Source: Tillus elongatus
Lineage: Eukaryota; Arthropoda; Insecta; Coleoptera; Cleridae
Assembly (NCBI GenBank): GCA_964006375.1
Contig: OZ023265.1
Span: 169,768,533-169,832,532, forward strand
Direction: 5' to 3'
Length of the DNA stretch: 64,000 bases
A program made the position numbers and the translations under genes. This document shows, one piece after another, positions 37,488 through 49,489 of this stretch (position 1 is the first letter of the stretch; each line of letters starts with the position of its first letter). A model generated the notes under the pieces. The model made no database searches. It was not told where the DNA came from and saw nothing but the letters and a program-made list of their open reading frames with translations.

Positions 37488-38194
37488 TCAAATGCAAAGT
37501 GAAAGTAAAGGGTTTGAAATTAAAGGTGCCGCACGATTCAATGAAGTTTTGTTCTTAATCGACCTTGATATAAAAATAATTTCTAATGAATCAAGCATAG
37601 TTTGATGTCTAACGTTTTTGACAAGTTTTAAATTTTCTTTGTCAATATGGTGATTATTATCCCATATATGTTGTGCCACACACGATTTTTCTACCGTACC
37701 ATATAGTAAATGTGGGAGATCTTCACGAAATCCGGTGTCTATGTTTCTCCTAGTTTGACCCACGTATTTAAGATTGCAATCTTTGCAACTAATCTCATAA
37801 ATACGAGACATTTCAATAACTTTGTCTTTATCTTTCGTATTACCCAACAAATTTTTAAAATTACTTTTCGTCGAAAAAGTCAAACGTAAATCGGCTTTCT
37901 TAAAAATACTTTCCAAACCCTTTGTGATTCGTGGTTCATAAGGTAAACACACAAATTTTCTCTCTATTTTATCTTTCTTAAATGTCGTACATTCAGATAT
38001 CATTTTCTTTGTTCTGTGTTTGTTAACCAAATTGTCTATTAAACCATCCGAGTAACCGTTATATCTCGCCACATTTTTTATGTATTTTATTTCTGTATTA
38101 AATCTATTTTTACTTAACGGAAATTTAATCAATCTGTTTATTAGTAAATTTAAACTAGCCGTTTTTTGTGCAAACGTATGTTATGAGTCGTTAG

Positions 38195-38276
<82 letters not shown>

Positions 38277-39926
38277 GCCGTTTCCTTCCTGTAGACATCG
38301 AATTCAAGCGAGCCATTATTTTTATTTTTAATAACTAGTACATCTAGGAACGAAAGTTTATTGTTGATTTCTATTTCGTGGGTAAATTTTATTGAATCAA
38401 ATTGACTATTTAATTTTTCAGTAAATTCTTCAACCTTACATATATTTGTGTCAAACACTGCAATAATATCGTCGACATAACGAAACCAAACTCTAGGGAA
38501 ATACCCATTTTTATTTTGTAAATCCATCTCAAATCTACTCATAAACAAGTCTGCAATAAAATGAGATAATGGATTGCCCATTGCTGTGCCTTCAGTTTTT
38601 TCAAAAAACTCATTGTTAAATTGGAAAATATTTTGTTTATACAAAGGCTAGTTAGAGTTAAATATTCTTTGCAGATGTCTTTACTTATGTTGTTCAATTT
38701 TAACAATTCTTCCAAATACTCCAACGTTTGTTTTGTGGGTACACTAGGAAATAATGACGCCACGTCGAATAACATCAAAATCTAACCTTCCAATAATTTA
38801 ACGTCTTTAATTTTATCAACAAAATCAAGAGAATGTAACACCGAACAACTTTTCTGTTTAATAGGTGGGCTTTTGAACTCGTTTGAAAACCACTTTGCCA
38901 AATTATATGTTGGAGAATCTATATCCGAAATAATAAGCCTCATTAATTTTCCCGGTTTATGAATTTTCGGGAGACAATATTTTTTAGGGACTTTTGGATT
39001 AGAAACTTGTAAACCTCTTCTTAAATCTTTTGTTATGAGATTTGAACATTTTTTTAACTTCGTTAATCATTTTTGGCAACGGATTTCGTTTTATATACGG
39101 CCCTGACTCTATGGCATTACTCACTCGCTCTTTATAATCACTTTTGTCCATTATCACAACTTTATTGCCTTTATCCGCCTTAATATAAAAACAATCCTTT
39201 TCTCGAAATCGCTTAACTATTTTCATTTGATTATAATTTTTTTTTGTAGGATTATTTTTAGAGATTTTCTTTTTACATGCTTCACGAATAAAGTTTTTTG
39301 AAGAATCGGGTAATTTTTTAATTCCCGTTTCTATACTAGCAATGACATCTACAAGTACTTCTTTTTGCGAATGTAATCCGAATTTTAACCCTCTATTTAA
39401 ACGGTCCATCTCATTTTTGTTAAGCGACTGCGAAGAAAGATTTTCTACAAGGTCAATTTTCCGAGGGACTGATTGTTCAATTTTAATCTGATCGTTTACA
39501 AGTTTTTTTAGTTTTTTATTCTGAATATTGATTTTCTTAATTAACTTTAATGACTACAAACATATTCCTCTGAAAATTGCACCTGTCATCATACTCTACG
39601 TTACCTAAATTAAATGTTAACTTTTTAAACAAACTATAAGCTTGTATTTCTAATTCACTACGTTTCGAGTAAAGATATTGCCTTTCTAAATCTAACCATT
39701 TTTGCTTAGCACACTTTAAAACTTTTTGACCAACTTTTGTGTTAATAGAAATTTTAGCATTGAAATTAATGAAATTAGGAAAAACTGACTTCTGTTCGCA
39801 TGATTTTAAAAAAGCAATATCTGCACCTAAAAATATAATCTTAGTACTTAGCTTTCTATATTCTCTGTGGCTTCTGAATCTTGTCATGTGTGTCAGGTTT
39901 TCCAAAAGATTTTCTCTTGATCCCAT
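37488..39926 (-). pseudogene. Penelope-type reverse transcriptase / GIY-YIG pseudogene
   Basis: N- to C-terminal order on the minus strand: N-terminal region (39926-39537); NKNEMDRLNRGLKFG and FYIKADKGNKVVIMDK (39409-38999); RT motif A LFDVASLFPSVP (38778-38539); motif B EGTAMGNPLSHFIADLF and motif C RYVDDIIAVF (38644 onward). A (TA)n block then interrupts the RT end. The GIY-YIG domain (37488-38132) has RIYEISCKDCNLKYVGQTRR. In it the conserved RFREH of the 62-kb copy has become GFRED, so a catalytic Arg and a His are lost. Several frameshifts separate the blocks. Inactive. Confidence 0.87.
38197..38273. repeat. (TA)n expansion inside Penelope RT
   Basis: The tract sits between codons for KETAI and YIPNDS. 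In related copies (22.1 kb) LSYIPNDS is continuous at this place. Growth from the tatatt of the YI codons best explains it. The frame after the tract is shifted and a stop follows (YIPNDS then stop). Confidence 0.75.
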
Positions 39927-40423
39927 CTTTTCCCAAGTAGATGTTCTTCAAATAATGTTGTCGGAGAATTATTACATCATAGACCATATATATGAAACAG
40001 GAGACACAGACCGGTTTCGTCCTTCTTAGTACTACTGTACTACGCTTCAACAAATCGGCTTTAAGGCAGGAATTGCCATAATGTGCAATGCAGAATAGCG
40101 CAAACCGCTGTCTCTGATGTTGTGATGGTTCAAGGCTTCTACAGCAGCTTCGACGTACATACAGTACCACAAGAAGGAAGCTGTGACATGAGAAGCTGCG
40201 AACGAAACTAAGTGAGATGGAAGGCACGTTTTACATGTGTCGACACCTCGTTGCGGAACCAAGTAGTATGTTGTCACGGCAGCTCCAAATAACACCGAAT
40301 GTTAAAAAATAGAGACTGTATACAACCAGATAACAATTTAGTAAATTTTCAGCCCCGGCCCATTCCTTCCCCAATATAGGTACAAAGTATGTAAGGCTAG
40401 ATGCACTCTCACCACAATTAGAA

Positions 40424-40464
40424 CCGTAGACCGGTTTCGCTCTAATTAGATCTCGTCAGTACGG
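40424..40464 (-). ncRNA. hammerhead ribozyme motif (complete core)
   Basis: On the minus strand, 5' to 3': stem I strand CCGTA (plus 40460-40464), core CTGACGA (40453-40459), and a stem II segment with a perfect TCTAATTAGA self-complement. GAAAC (40434-40438), minimal stem III with cleavage triplet CGGTC (40429-40433) and the closing stem I strand TACGG (40424-40428) follow. All universally conserved hammerhead core positions are present and stem I is a perfect 5-bp helix. Very short stem III is typical of hammerheads of Penelope-like elements and retrozymes, which may work as dimers. It lies upstream of the Penelope coding region on the same strand. Confidence 0.75.
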
Positions 40465-40600
40465 CATACTAATTGCAGCGAAAATACACCTATAAAGTAA
40501 TACGGCTATGGTAGCCAGCCTCCCAAATCTAAGTGAGATGTAAGACACGTGGTTTCGCAACGAGGTGGTGACACGTGTAAAAAAATAACCAATTTTTCAT

Positions 40601-41188
40601 TTGCAGATTTAAATTATGGATAAAATCTATTTTCATCCACTTGTAAACAGAAAGGTTTACCTTAACACCAGTTCCATTTGTAAAATGTTAAAAACTGATT
40701 ATCCAATTAAACATAATTGGAAATAAATAAAATGTAATTAAACGAAACTCTAGCTTTCATTGCTGCTCCCTGTTAAAACGAAAACACTCAACAAAACATC
40801 CAGTTTAAATAAAAGCTCTCTTTTTTATTATAGTCGGCTGACAGGCTGTCAACAAAACTGATAATTTTCAATTAAAACTTCAAATAAAATGAGACAAACA
40901 ATGACGGAAATGCGGATTCTGTTTAATCTTCACAAATCGGATGGTTTGAATACTCGTATTGTCCCGAGTGAGCTACATATAAACGGGTAAAATAAATTCA
41001 AACAATAGGAGAGTGTCATATCATTGTTTAATGCACATGTTTGTAACATAATCTTATCGAGTAATGGAAGCTAATAGCACAATGCCACAATAGATACACG
41101 CATTTAACAATTTGCTATACCCTATATTATCTATAAAACGTCTGGAGTCCATGAGTCTGATACATCAATTCAGGAGGGTTTTTATCAC

Positions 41189-41190
<2 letters not shown>
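40601..41190. other. unannotated
   Basis: No feature recognised. Confidence 0.4.

Positions 41191-41280
<90 letters not shown>
41191..41280. repeat. (TA)n microsatellite abutting mariner M2
   Basis: Pure TA tract of about 90 bp ending exactly at the left end of M2. No HINE body was recognised to its left. Confidence 0.95.
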
Positions 41281-41286
<6 letters not shown>

Positions 41287-43152
41287 GGCGCATTGAAAAC
41301 GAAACAGACCGATTTGCGTCCAGAGAATTTTTTTTAAGAAACGCTGAAATACGTCAATTTTAATATTGAGGGGGACATGTTTTGACATAAAACTTAACTT
41401 TGTCACATCAACCCCTTAAGGGGGTGGTGATAACAACCCTTATATTTTAAATAGGGAACATGGATCCAGTGTTACATCATTTGAAAGCCATTTTTTTCTG
41501 AATTCAGCACACTATTTTATCAACTCGTTTAAAAATTATTCACAGTTGAAGATGCAAAAACGCATTTCACTCATTCCGATAAGAAATGTGCTGATAGTCA
41601 ATGTTCTGTTGGTTTGTAAATAAAAAAATGACGATCAGAACATTTCTTATCGGAATGAGAGAAATGCGGTTTATTATTTCAGTTTATCGGTCGGTTTGAT
41701 ACTTGATAGTACTACCGAACATAAATTTCACAATGGTGTATTCTGTAGAAGAAAGAGTTGAAATAATTACTCTTTTTTTTCAAAAACGATGACAGTGCCA
41801 ACCGTACCGATAATTTGTTTAATGAACGACATCCGAACAGACATGTTAACAGAAAAAACATTTTGGAGTTAGTTGCAAAGTTTCGACAAAGTGGTTCAGT
41901 GGCCAACAAAAAACGGGATCCTGAACGTGAGTTTCCGGTTAGAAATGAGACTACTGAGATTGAGGTTTTGGCCTTTTGGCCACTGTTACAAACATCAAAA
42001 GAAGAACTATTCAGCGAATATGGAAGCATCATAAATTTCACCCGTATAAGATTCATCTTGTACAACAACTGAATGAAGATGATTTCGATCGGCGGCAGGA
42101 GTTTTATGAAGTTATGACTGCACGAATAGCTGATAACGGGAACTTTCTGTTCAATATTTGTTTTTCAGACGAGTGTACGTTTTTATTAAACTCTACAGTC
42201 AATCGTCATAATTGTCGTTATTGGGCAGATAATAATCCAAGAAATTTTCACGAAGTCCACACTCATACTCTACAGAAATTGCATGTCTGTACTGGCATTT
42301 TTGGAGGCCGTTTAATCGGACCAATTTTTCTTGATGGCAATTTGAGCGGCGAAACGTCTTTGGAGTTACTGGAAGATATCGTTTACCCTCTACTAATTGA
42401 CATTGTTGAAAATGATGATCGCTATCAAGAAAATCAATTAGTGTTTCAACAAGATGGAGCTCCTCCCCATTTTTTACAACGTGTTAGGGAGTTTTTGAAC
42501 AGAGAGTTTCCAGAGCAATGGATTGGACGTAGAGGTGCTATTGAGTGGCTCCCTAGATCACCGGATTTAACTCTTTTAGATTTCTTTCTATGGGGCCATT
42601 TAAAGAGTAGAATTTACGCAACAGAACCGGAGTCTCTGGAAGAATTACGACGACGCATTGTTGAAGAATGCCGTCTAATAACTCCACAAATGCTCCAGAA
42701 TGTCAGAGCTAGTTTTGAACAAAATTTGTACTTTTGTATGGAAGCTGGTGGCAACAATTTGAACACTTACTTAACTGAATACACATGTTTGAACGTTTGG
42801 TTTTGTTTTTTTTTTAACGAAAAATTGACTAATTAATGCATTTATTATCACAATGAATGAAGTACGTTCTTGTAATTCCAACTGTGAATAATTTTTAAAC
42901 GGGTTGATAAAACTTCCAAAAAAAAAGAATTCAGAACATAAGGAGCTTTCAAATGATGTAGCACTCGACTCATGTTCCCTATTTAAAATATAAGGGTTGT
43001 TATCACCACCCTTAAGGGGTTGATGTGACAAAGTTGAGTTTTATGTCAAATTATGTCCCCCTCAATATTAAAATTGACGTGTTTCAGCGTTTCTTAAAAA
43101 AAAAATTATCTGGACGCAAATCGGTCTGTTTCGTTTTCAATGTACCTCCCTG
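41281..43152 (+). mobile_element. mariner-like element M2 (long inverted repeats)
   Basis: Same family as M1 and M3. The left end is agggtggcgcattgaaaac next to (TA)n; the right end is its complement, diverged (cgttttcaatgtacctccct), followed by TA at 43153-43154. Inverted similarity extends about 300 bp inward. Confidence 0.87.
41733..42836 (+). pseudogene. mariner-like (DD41D-type) transposase pseudogene, M2
   Basis: The start is ATG 41733 (MVYSVEERVEIITLFF). The same T-run expansion as in M1 (near 41775) shifts the frame. The first HTH region is read from 41815. A deletion of about 45 bp near 41968 removes part of the linker before the second HTH (relative to LGQIAADPTLSTRKLAT in the others). 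From 41976 a 286-codon frame carries the whole DDE domain: CFSDECTF, VFQQDGAPPHF and PRSPDLTLLDFFLWGHLK, with all three Asp present. A one-base loss near 42745 changes the C-terminus. Best preserved catalytic domain of this family here, but no continuous transposase. Confidence 0.88.
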
Positions 43153-43420
43153 TATAAAGTGTGAAACACACTTATGGAATAAATTTCATTATTCAGCAAA
43201 AAATTGTTTCTGTGGAAAACGCTAAAACACGTGAAGTTTAATTTATCGAACATTATCTTATAATCATAGTTAAAAAAATTAAACTCCCACCATTTTTCCC
43301 CCACCACTTTATCCTTTTTTTTAAACAGCAACCCTACATTTTTTCATCACAATTCGATGGATCACATTTTTCTGAATCCGGAGATACTCTATATGTATGG
43401 TCTAATATTAGTTTTCAATA

Positions 43421-44037
43421 CAGGGTGGAAATTTAATACCGGAATATTAAAACTAAACAGTTTACCTTGAAATTCAAATTTCGACAATAAACTTAATGAA
43501 AACGTCTTTTTCTTATAATCAATGTAAAAAATGTTCTGCATTCACTTGCACACAGCGAAATAGTCTGCTCTGTAATTCTTCCCTAACTCTGTTCAACACG
43601 TCAGGGGTTACGTTCCTAATTTCTGTTGTTGTTTTAATTTTCAAATCATCTAAATCAGCAGGTTGCGTTTTATACACTCTGTTCTTAAGGTATCCCCATA
43701 AAAAGAAATCAAGAGGTGTTAGATCTGGTGATCTAGCGGGCCATTCTACGAAACCTCTTTGTCCAATCCATCTTTGTGGAAAGACTTCCTGCAAATAATC
43801 CCGCACTTGAAGAGCAAAGTGGGGCGGTGCACAGTATTGTTGAAACCATATCCTTTTATGGGGAGTATTAGGTTCCATTACATTTGGATGCAATTCTGAT
43901 AACATTGGGACAACCTGTTCTCTTAGCATTTCTAAATATCTTGGAAAAAACAATGAGCTAACGCAATTAGGTATAATTTTATCTGTGATTGAGGATCCAC
44001 AAACCAGTACGAGAAGAATATCAAGACAACTTAACAT
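43421..44037 (-). pseudogene. mariner-like transposase C-terminal fragment
   Basis: The minus strand encodes MLREQVVPMLSELHPNV, WFQQYCAPPHFALQVRDYL, WPARSPDLTPLDFFLWGYLK and a conserved C-terminus. The second catalytic Asp (normally QQDGAPPH) is Tyr (QQYCAPPH), so the copy is dead. The element end is likely at 43421 (TA followed by cagggtggaaatttaatacc). It meets a different mariner fragment head-to-head near 43980-44037. Confidence 0.82.
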
Positions 44038-44860
44038 AAGCGATTGGTCAGTGAGAAAGGCTTTGAAAAGAAACCGTTACCATGCCTACCATGTTTCAAG
44101 GCAGCACGCTTTACAAGCGACAGACTACAAGAATAGGGTGCAATTTTGTGAGTGGGCAGTATAAATGATAGACAATGATCCCAATTTCTTTGAATATGTA
44201 CTTTTCAGTGATGAATGTTCATTTAGTAGTACCGGTAAGTCAAACCAATACAATATACACTACTATGCAGACAGTAATCCCCATTTTAGGCATACTGTCG
44301 ACAACCAACATCGATGGACTGCAAATTTATGGGCAGGATGTTTAGGAAACTATATCATTGAGCCATATTTTTATGAAGGTACTCTGACAGGACAAAGGTA
44401 TTTTAATTTTGTAGAAAATATTTTGCCTAAATTTTTAGATAACGTGCCATTAGAAACGCTGCGACGAATGTGGTTCCAACAGGATGACGCACCACCTCAC
44501 ACAAAGTGTCCGAGATTGGCTCACTAATAATTTTCCTAAATGGATTGGTCGCGGGGGGACCAGTTCCCTGGTCAGCTCGGTCTCCGGAACTCACATCCTG
44601 TGATTTCTTTTTCTGGGGGTATATTAAGGATCTTGTTTATGCTGTGCAACCAACCACTGCAGAGAACATGATTCTTAGAATTAGGGAAGCATTCAACTCG
44701 AAAACACTAGCAATATTTCAAAATGTTAGAAACTCTTTTAGACGAAGAGTGCATTTATGTCTGCAGGAAACTGGACGTAACTTCGAACATCTTCGTTATT
44801 TTCGTTTCATTAATATTTGTTATCTCATCGTTTGTTCTAGTCGTTCCAATCGTTTCTAAA
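43978..44860 (+). pseudogene. second mariner-like transposase fragment
   Basis: The plus strand reads an HTH (STRRISRQLNISDWSVRKAL), a stop near 44162, then LFSDECSFSSTGKSNQ (first Asp), LWAGCLGNYIIEPYFYEG and MWFQQDDAPPH (second Asp). After a frameshift near 44505 come WSARSPELTSCDFFFWGYIK (third Asp) and QETGRNFEHL. It belongs to a related but distinct mariner lineage from M1-M3. The first HTH is missing at its left junction. Confidence 0.82.
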
Positions 44861-45659
44861 GTTTTTAAGTTTATTTTTTTATTGTTATCAAATAGGTACT
44901 ATGCAAAACCTTTATTTAACGTATTATCTTCAAACTTTATAATATTATTTTTCGATAAACCGCTTAATAATGTTTCATGGGTTTAATGTGGAATTGTACA
45001 GTATTCAAAGTCCAACTAATTAGCTTATACTGGGTCTTTCTTAGCTCCTACACACGAACAGCCGTATAATTCATTCTAAATTTGTTGTTTCATCATATAT
45101 CTTAAAATGTTTTAATTTTTTGTATGGGTATGCATACATAGGATGAAAGGTAATGAAATTTCAAGTTCAACGATATAATAAAATAATAGGGTGTTCCATT
45201 TGTAAAATAATAGATTTTCATTGTTGAAGCTGTCAGAAGTGGATGCCCTTTTGTGACCGCACTTTATATCTAGTCACGCTTTAGTGTACATTAGGATAAT
45301 CACAATAGTATTGCGCACCGGCTTTGCTAAAATGATAGTCCTTTCTCTATCACTTACCAAGATAGAGACTTGAAAAATAAAGACTGCAAAGGCCCATATT
45401 TTTAAAAAAGAAGAAATAACTCAAAAATGGATGTGTTTCCGCTTATACTACGGTATACATTTTCGACGTAGAATCACTCGAGGAATCCGAAAATGTGAAA
45501 ATATAGCGGTATTCCATTTAAAATAACGAAGTTGGTGAGTGGCCAGCTTAAACAGAACACCTGTGTATTCGGCCATAATTTTAAGTTATGAAGTATATGT
45601 TGCCTAGTGAAATCTTTGATAATGCCATTAGTGTAAGCACAGTCCAGCTTTACCATATA
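44861..45659. other. unannotated
   Basis: Two related phrases (gtgttccatttgtaaaataa near 45190 and ggtattccatttaaaataac near 45510) hint at repeat ends. No gene recognised. Confidence 0.35.
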
Positions 45660-46112
45660 CAGGCTGTTTCAAAAAACATGCACCATCGCTCATGGGGCAA
45701 TTCCTTACTAAAAAATAAGAAAAAAAGTTCCTGTACACATGGGCCCGGAAACGCATAGTTTCCAATATACAGGGAGTTGAATTTTATTTTTTTTAAAATT
45801 TTTTATAAATAATTTCAGAACCACTGGATTGATTTTAATGAAACTTGGAACTTGAAAGTGTATTATGAAAGTGCATATTTTCAAGTGAAAATCTGCTTAC
45901 AACTGCGTCAGTGGCGTGCGTACGGGGTAACTGTAAAAATTCATTTGGGGAAAAAATATGTGCACCACTGTCTTTTTCAAATTTTGATACATCAGTTATG
46001 AAGCTTATTACATAATCCACAAAAGCTACCTCTTGGTATTTTTTCGTTCAGGGTATCCCCTAGGAGATATGATTAATTTTATAAACAGGGGCAAAGTACC
46101 GATTAGTCGGCG

Positions 46113-46300
46113 TAATAATAATAATAATAATAATAATATATGTTTACTGCAACCATAAGAATATGAAAAACAAAACATACAGTAAACATTACAGCAATAA
46201 ACGTGCAAATAACTAACCTACGTAAAACTTATTGGTGATAAACATTGAAATGAATATTACAAACATTGATAAAAAATGATAAATAAAAAATAAAAATAAA
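46113..46300 (-). mobile_element. (TAA)n-bearing insert in the left inverted repeat of M5
   Basis: The left repeat of M5 is continuous with the right one until cgattagtcggcgtaat. It resumes at atgaaaaaagtaatcgtaaa. The intervening 190 bp starts with (AAT)n followed by AT-rich sequence. This is the layout of a LINE 3' end with a microsatellite tail in minus orientation, as at 25.6 kb, but no coding part supports that. Confidence 0.5.
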
Positions 46301-46385
46301 AAATGAAAAAAGTAATCGTAAAGACACCATGATTTTTCCAAACTCTTGTTTTTTGTACATTACTCAATTGACTTTAATAACAAAG

Positions 46386-47465
46386 CTAAAGAAAATGTTG
46401 AAAATGACCACCATTAGCGTCGTTACAATTATTTAACCTTCTGCGCAAAGATCTTCTTACTCTTCTGCAAATATTTTGATCTTCTCTAATGCTGTCAAAT
46501 GCATATTCTATTCTTCCCAACAATTCTTCTCGTGTATTTACTGGTGTTTTATACACTATTTCTTTTAAATGACCCCACAAATAAAAATCGAGAGGATTCA
46601 GGTCCGGAGATCGAGGTGGCCATGACACCGGACCTCCACGACCAATCCATCGGTGACCGTATGTGTTGGCTAAATATGTTCTTACAACTGCTGCAAAATG
46701 TGCGGGCGCACCATCATGCTGGAACCACATTGTACCATTTCTCATAAAAAGCGGTAGTAACAACGGCAAATCATTTTGTAAAAAGTTTAAATATGATTCA
46801 TGGTCAAGACGATTCGGTAAAACAACAGGACCAATTATGTGATTTTCAATAATAGCAGCCCAAATATTGAAGGAAAATTGATACTGCGAATTTGCAACTC
46901 TTAGAGAGTGTGGGTTTTCATCGGCCCATGTATGTAAATTGTGAAAATTTACGACACCTTTTCGCGTAAATGACGCCTCATCAGTAAATAGTACACGTTT
47001 AGAAAAATGTTGGTCGTGCCTAAGTTTGTTTAAGAACCACTGACAAAACTTTACCCTTGGTTGAAAGTCTCTAGGTAGAAGTTCCTGGACACGTGTAAAA
47101 TGATAGGGATATAAACTTTGATCCTTCAGAGTTCTGTGAACTGATGATGCCGAAATATTACCCAGTTCGGTGGCAATAATTCTCGTACTTGTACTAGGAT
47201 CACGTTCAACTCTATTTAATATTGCCTCTTCAACTCGTACAGTTCGGCGGTATCTTCTGCGGCCAGAGTCAGCTTTTAAAGGTTTTAAAGAACGAGTTTC
47301 TCTCAAATGTCTTACAATACGTGGGAAAATATTTTTGTCAGGAATTCTTCTTTGCGGATAAGTTTCCTGATAAACTCGCACAGCTTGTCTAGCATTTTGA
47401 TTTGTTTGTCCATAAATTAACAACATATCAGTCAAATCCGCTGAAGTGTACTTAATAAAAACCAT
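46386..47465 (-). CDS. mariner-like (DD41D-type) transposase, intact frame
   Basis: The open frame extends to 47543, but ATG 47465 (MVFIKYTSADLTDMLLIYGQ) matches the family's start, giving 359 residues. Domains: DUF4817-type HTH (residues about 5-55), a second HTH (STRIIATELGNISASSVHRT), then the DDE catalytic core. The core has Asp in VLFTDEASFTRKG, Asp in WFQHDGAPAHFAAVVRTYL and Asp in PRSPDLNPLDFYLWGHLK; 41 residues separate the last two, hence DD41D. The C-terminus NDANGGHFQHFL is complete. It would bind the element's inverted repeats and cut at TA. Its frame is uninterrupted and both ends are present, unlike every other transposon here. Whether it is expressed or active cannot be told. 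Confidence 0.88.
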   Translation of the reverse strand: MVFIKYTSADLTDMLLIYGQTNQNARQAVRVYQETYPQRRIPDKNIFPRIVRHLRETRSLKPLKADSGRRRYRRTVRVEEAILNRVERDPSTSTRIIATELGNISASSVHRTLKDQSLYPYHFTRVQELLPRDFQPRVKFCQWFLNKLRHDQHFSKRVLFTDEASFTRKGVVNFHNLHTWADENPHSLRVANSQYQFSFNIWAAIIENHIIGPVVLPNRLDHESYLNFLQNDLPLLLPLFMRNGTMWFQHDGAPAHFAAVVRTYLANTYGHRWIGRGGPVSWPPRSPDLNPLDFYLWGHLKEIVYKTPVNTREELLGRIEYAFDSIREDQNICRRVRRSLRRRLNNCNDANGGHFQHFL

Positions 47466-48111
47466 CTTCAGAGGAGGAAATAATATTAATGAGCAGCTCA
47501 GTATCAACAAATAACTAAAAACGAAAATACTGCACCGTATCAAAATTTAAAGAATAGCACGAAAACTCTTTTGACGCCTACAAAGCACTTCAAAATTGTA
47601 GAATTTAGAGAACTGTCAAAAATTATAGTTTCATGGTACTTTACGATTACTGTTTTCATTACTCCAACGAATCGGTACTCTGCCCCTTTTTAAAAAATTA
47701 ATCATATCTCCTAGGGGATACCCTGAACGAAAAAATACCAAGAGGTAGCTTTTGTGGCTTATGTAATAAGCTTCATAACTGATGTATCAAAAATGGAAAA
47801 AGACAGTGGCGCACATATTTTTTCCCCAAATGAATTTTTACAGTTACCCAGTACGCACGCCACTGACGCAGTTGTAAGCAGATTTTCACTTGAAAATATG
47901 CACTTTCATAATACACTTTCAAGTTCCAAGTTTCATTAAAATCAATCCAGTGGTTTTGAAATTATTTATAAAAAATTTTTAAAAAAATTAAAATTCAACT
48001 CCCTGTATATTGGAAACTATGCGTTTCCGGGCCCAAGTGCACAGGAACTTTTTTCTTATTTTTTAGTAAGGAATTGCCCCACGAGCGATAGTGCATGTTT
48101 TTTGAAACAGC

Positions 48112-48360
<249 letters not shown>

Positions 48361-49395
48361 ATAAATACTGCTGATGTGTGTGTGCGAAAGAATGCGCTAA
48401 CGGCACACTGCCCTAGCCCTGTAACTTATAAAGGAGATCGGGTGCCAAAAAAGTAATTGCTATAAATGTTATTTTTTTTACTCCTTTGTCAGCCGTCAGT
48501 CCCAAAAAGCCCAGTGTTAAAAAAAAGTAAATTTATTAAAACTAGAAGCAGCTTCTAACTTTATAGTCTCGCTACAGAACATTATACCTACATTCAACGC
48601 AAACTATCAATCGTGCAAATTAAGTTCTTATACAAGATTACAGGTAACATCCGCGTAAGTTTTCACCTCATATTTATGTGTAGTTTCCAACTCAAAACGT
48701 GATACGTTATGTCATTACATTATACAGCAAACCTTCAAAAAACATATAGTTTTCCACGTACAATACAAAGGAAGAAACTGAATAATAAACGACGTCTGCA
48801 TATACTTAATGAAAACTCTAGTAGTATTTCCAATTGCATATCAAACAGCAGACGACATTATCCAATATTAGAATAGGAAACGACGACGTGGAAGTAAAAT
48901 TCTGGATTAAACACTGAAACCTGGAATTAGACATCTGTCAATTCCCTACATAACTTATTCATACTCTGAAACAAAGCTCTCTCACGATATTGATACCACA
49001 GTGTACCAACCCCAGCTCCGTAAGAGCTTACTATTTCATTTTAAACCCCATTAAAGCAGGGTATATATTGGTGTACACCGCACTATGTATACGTCCATTG
49101 TTCAATTCAAATCCACCCTATTCTAGATGGTAATTATGTGGTGGCTGAAAATTTAGTTTTTAATGAAGACTTTATATGGTTACGTGACTTTCAGGAATTT
49201 TCAGGAATGCGTCAGCTGCTTACGTAATTTTTCCTGTCTTATAATTTAAGAAAATTTAATTATTCATTGATTATAAGTTACATTTCTAGAAAATTGAGCA
49301 GGAGGATATCTGCGAAAATATGTAGTATTAGAGGTAACATGCGTTCAAAATAATTTGTAATCAATTATGCCTGTTAAAAGTAAAAGAGAAAAATT
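48361..49395. other. unannotated
   Basis: No feature recognised. Confidence 0.4.
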
Positions 49396-49399
49396 TCAA

Positions 49400-49440
49400 G
49401 ACGCAGCAAGTGCATTATTGTAGTGAATTTTCTCAAGATT
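49400..49440 (+). mobile_element. HINE-like head, isolated
   Basis: agacgcagcaagtgcattat and the following gtagtgaattttc. No family body follows; instead repeat S begins. Confidence 0.5.
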
Positions 49441-49489
49441 GGTATTTAGTCGACTTAGCCTTATACTAAAAATAATTCAAATTGTGCTG

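Larger units (their letters stand above)
36781..40600 (-). mobile_element. near full-length Penelope-like element (degenerate)
   Basis: The coding part runs on the minus strand from about 39930 to 37488. A 3' terminal repeat region (about 36820-37130) is homologous to the terminal repeats of the 61.5-63.2 kb element. An upstream region (40000-40600) carries a hammerhead motif. The two hammerhead-type sequences at its ends differ in subtype, so the upstream part might belong to a second, adjoining Penelope copy. Confidence 0.75.

Noticed and set aside
47754..47939. Two similar 61-codon frames near 45.9 and 47.8 kb as a gene pair
   Set aside because: They are the same sequence in the two inverted repeats of mariner M5.
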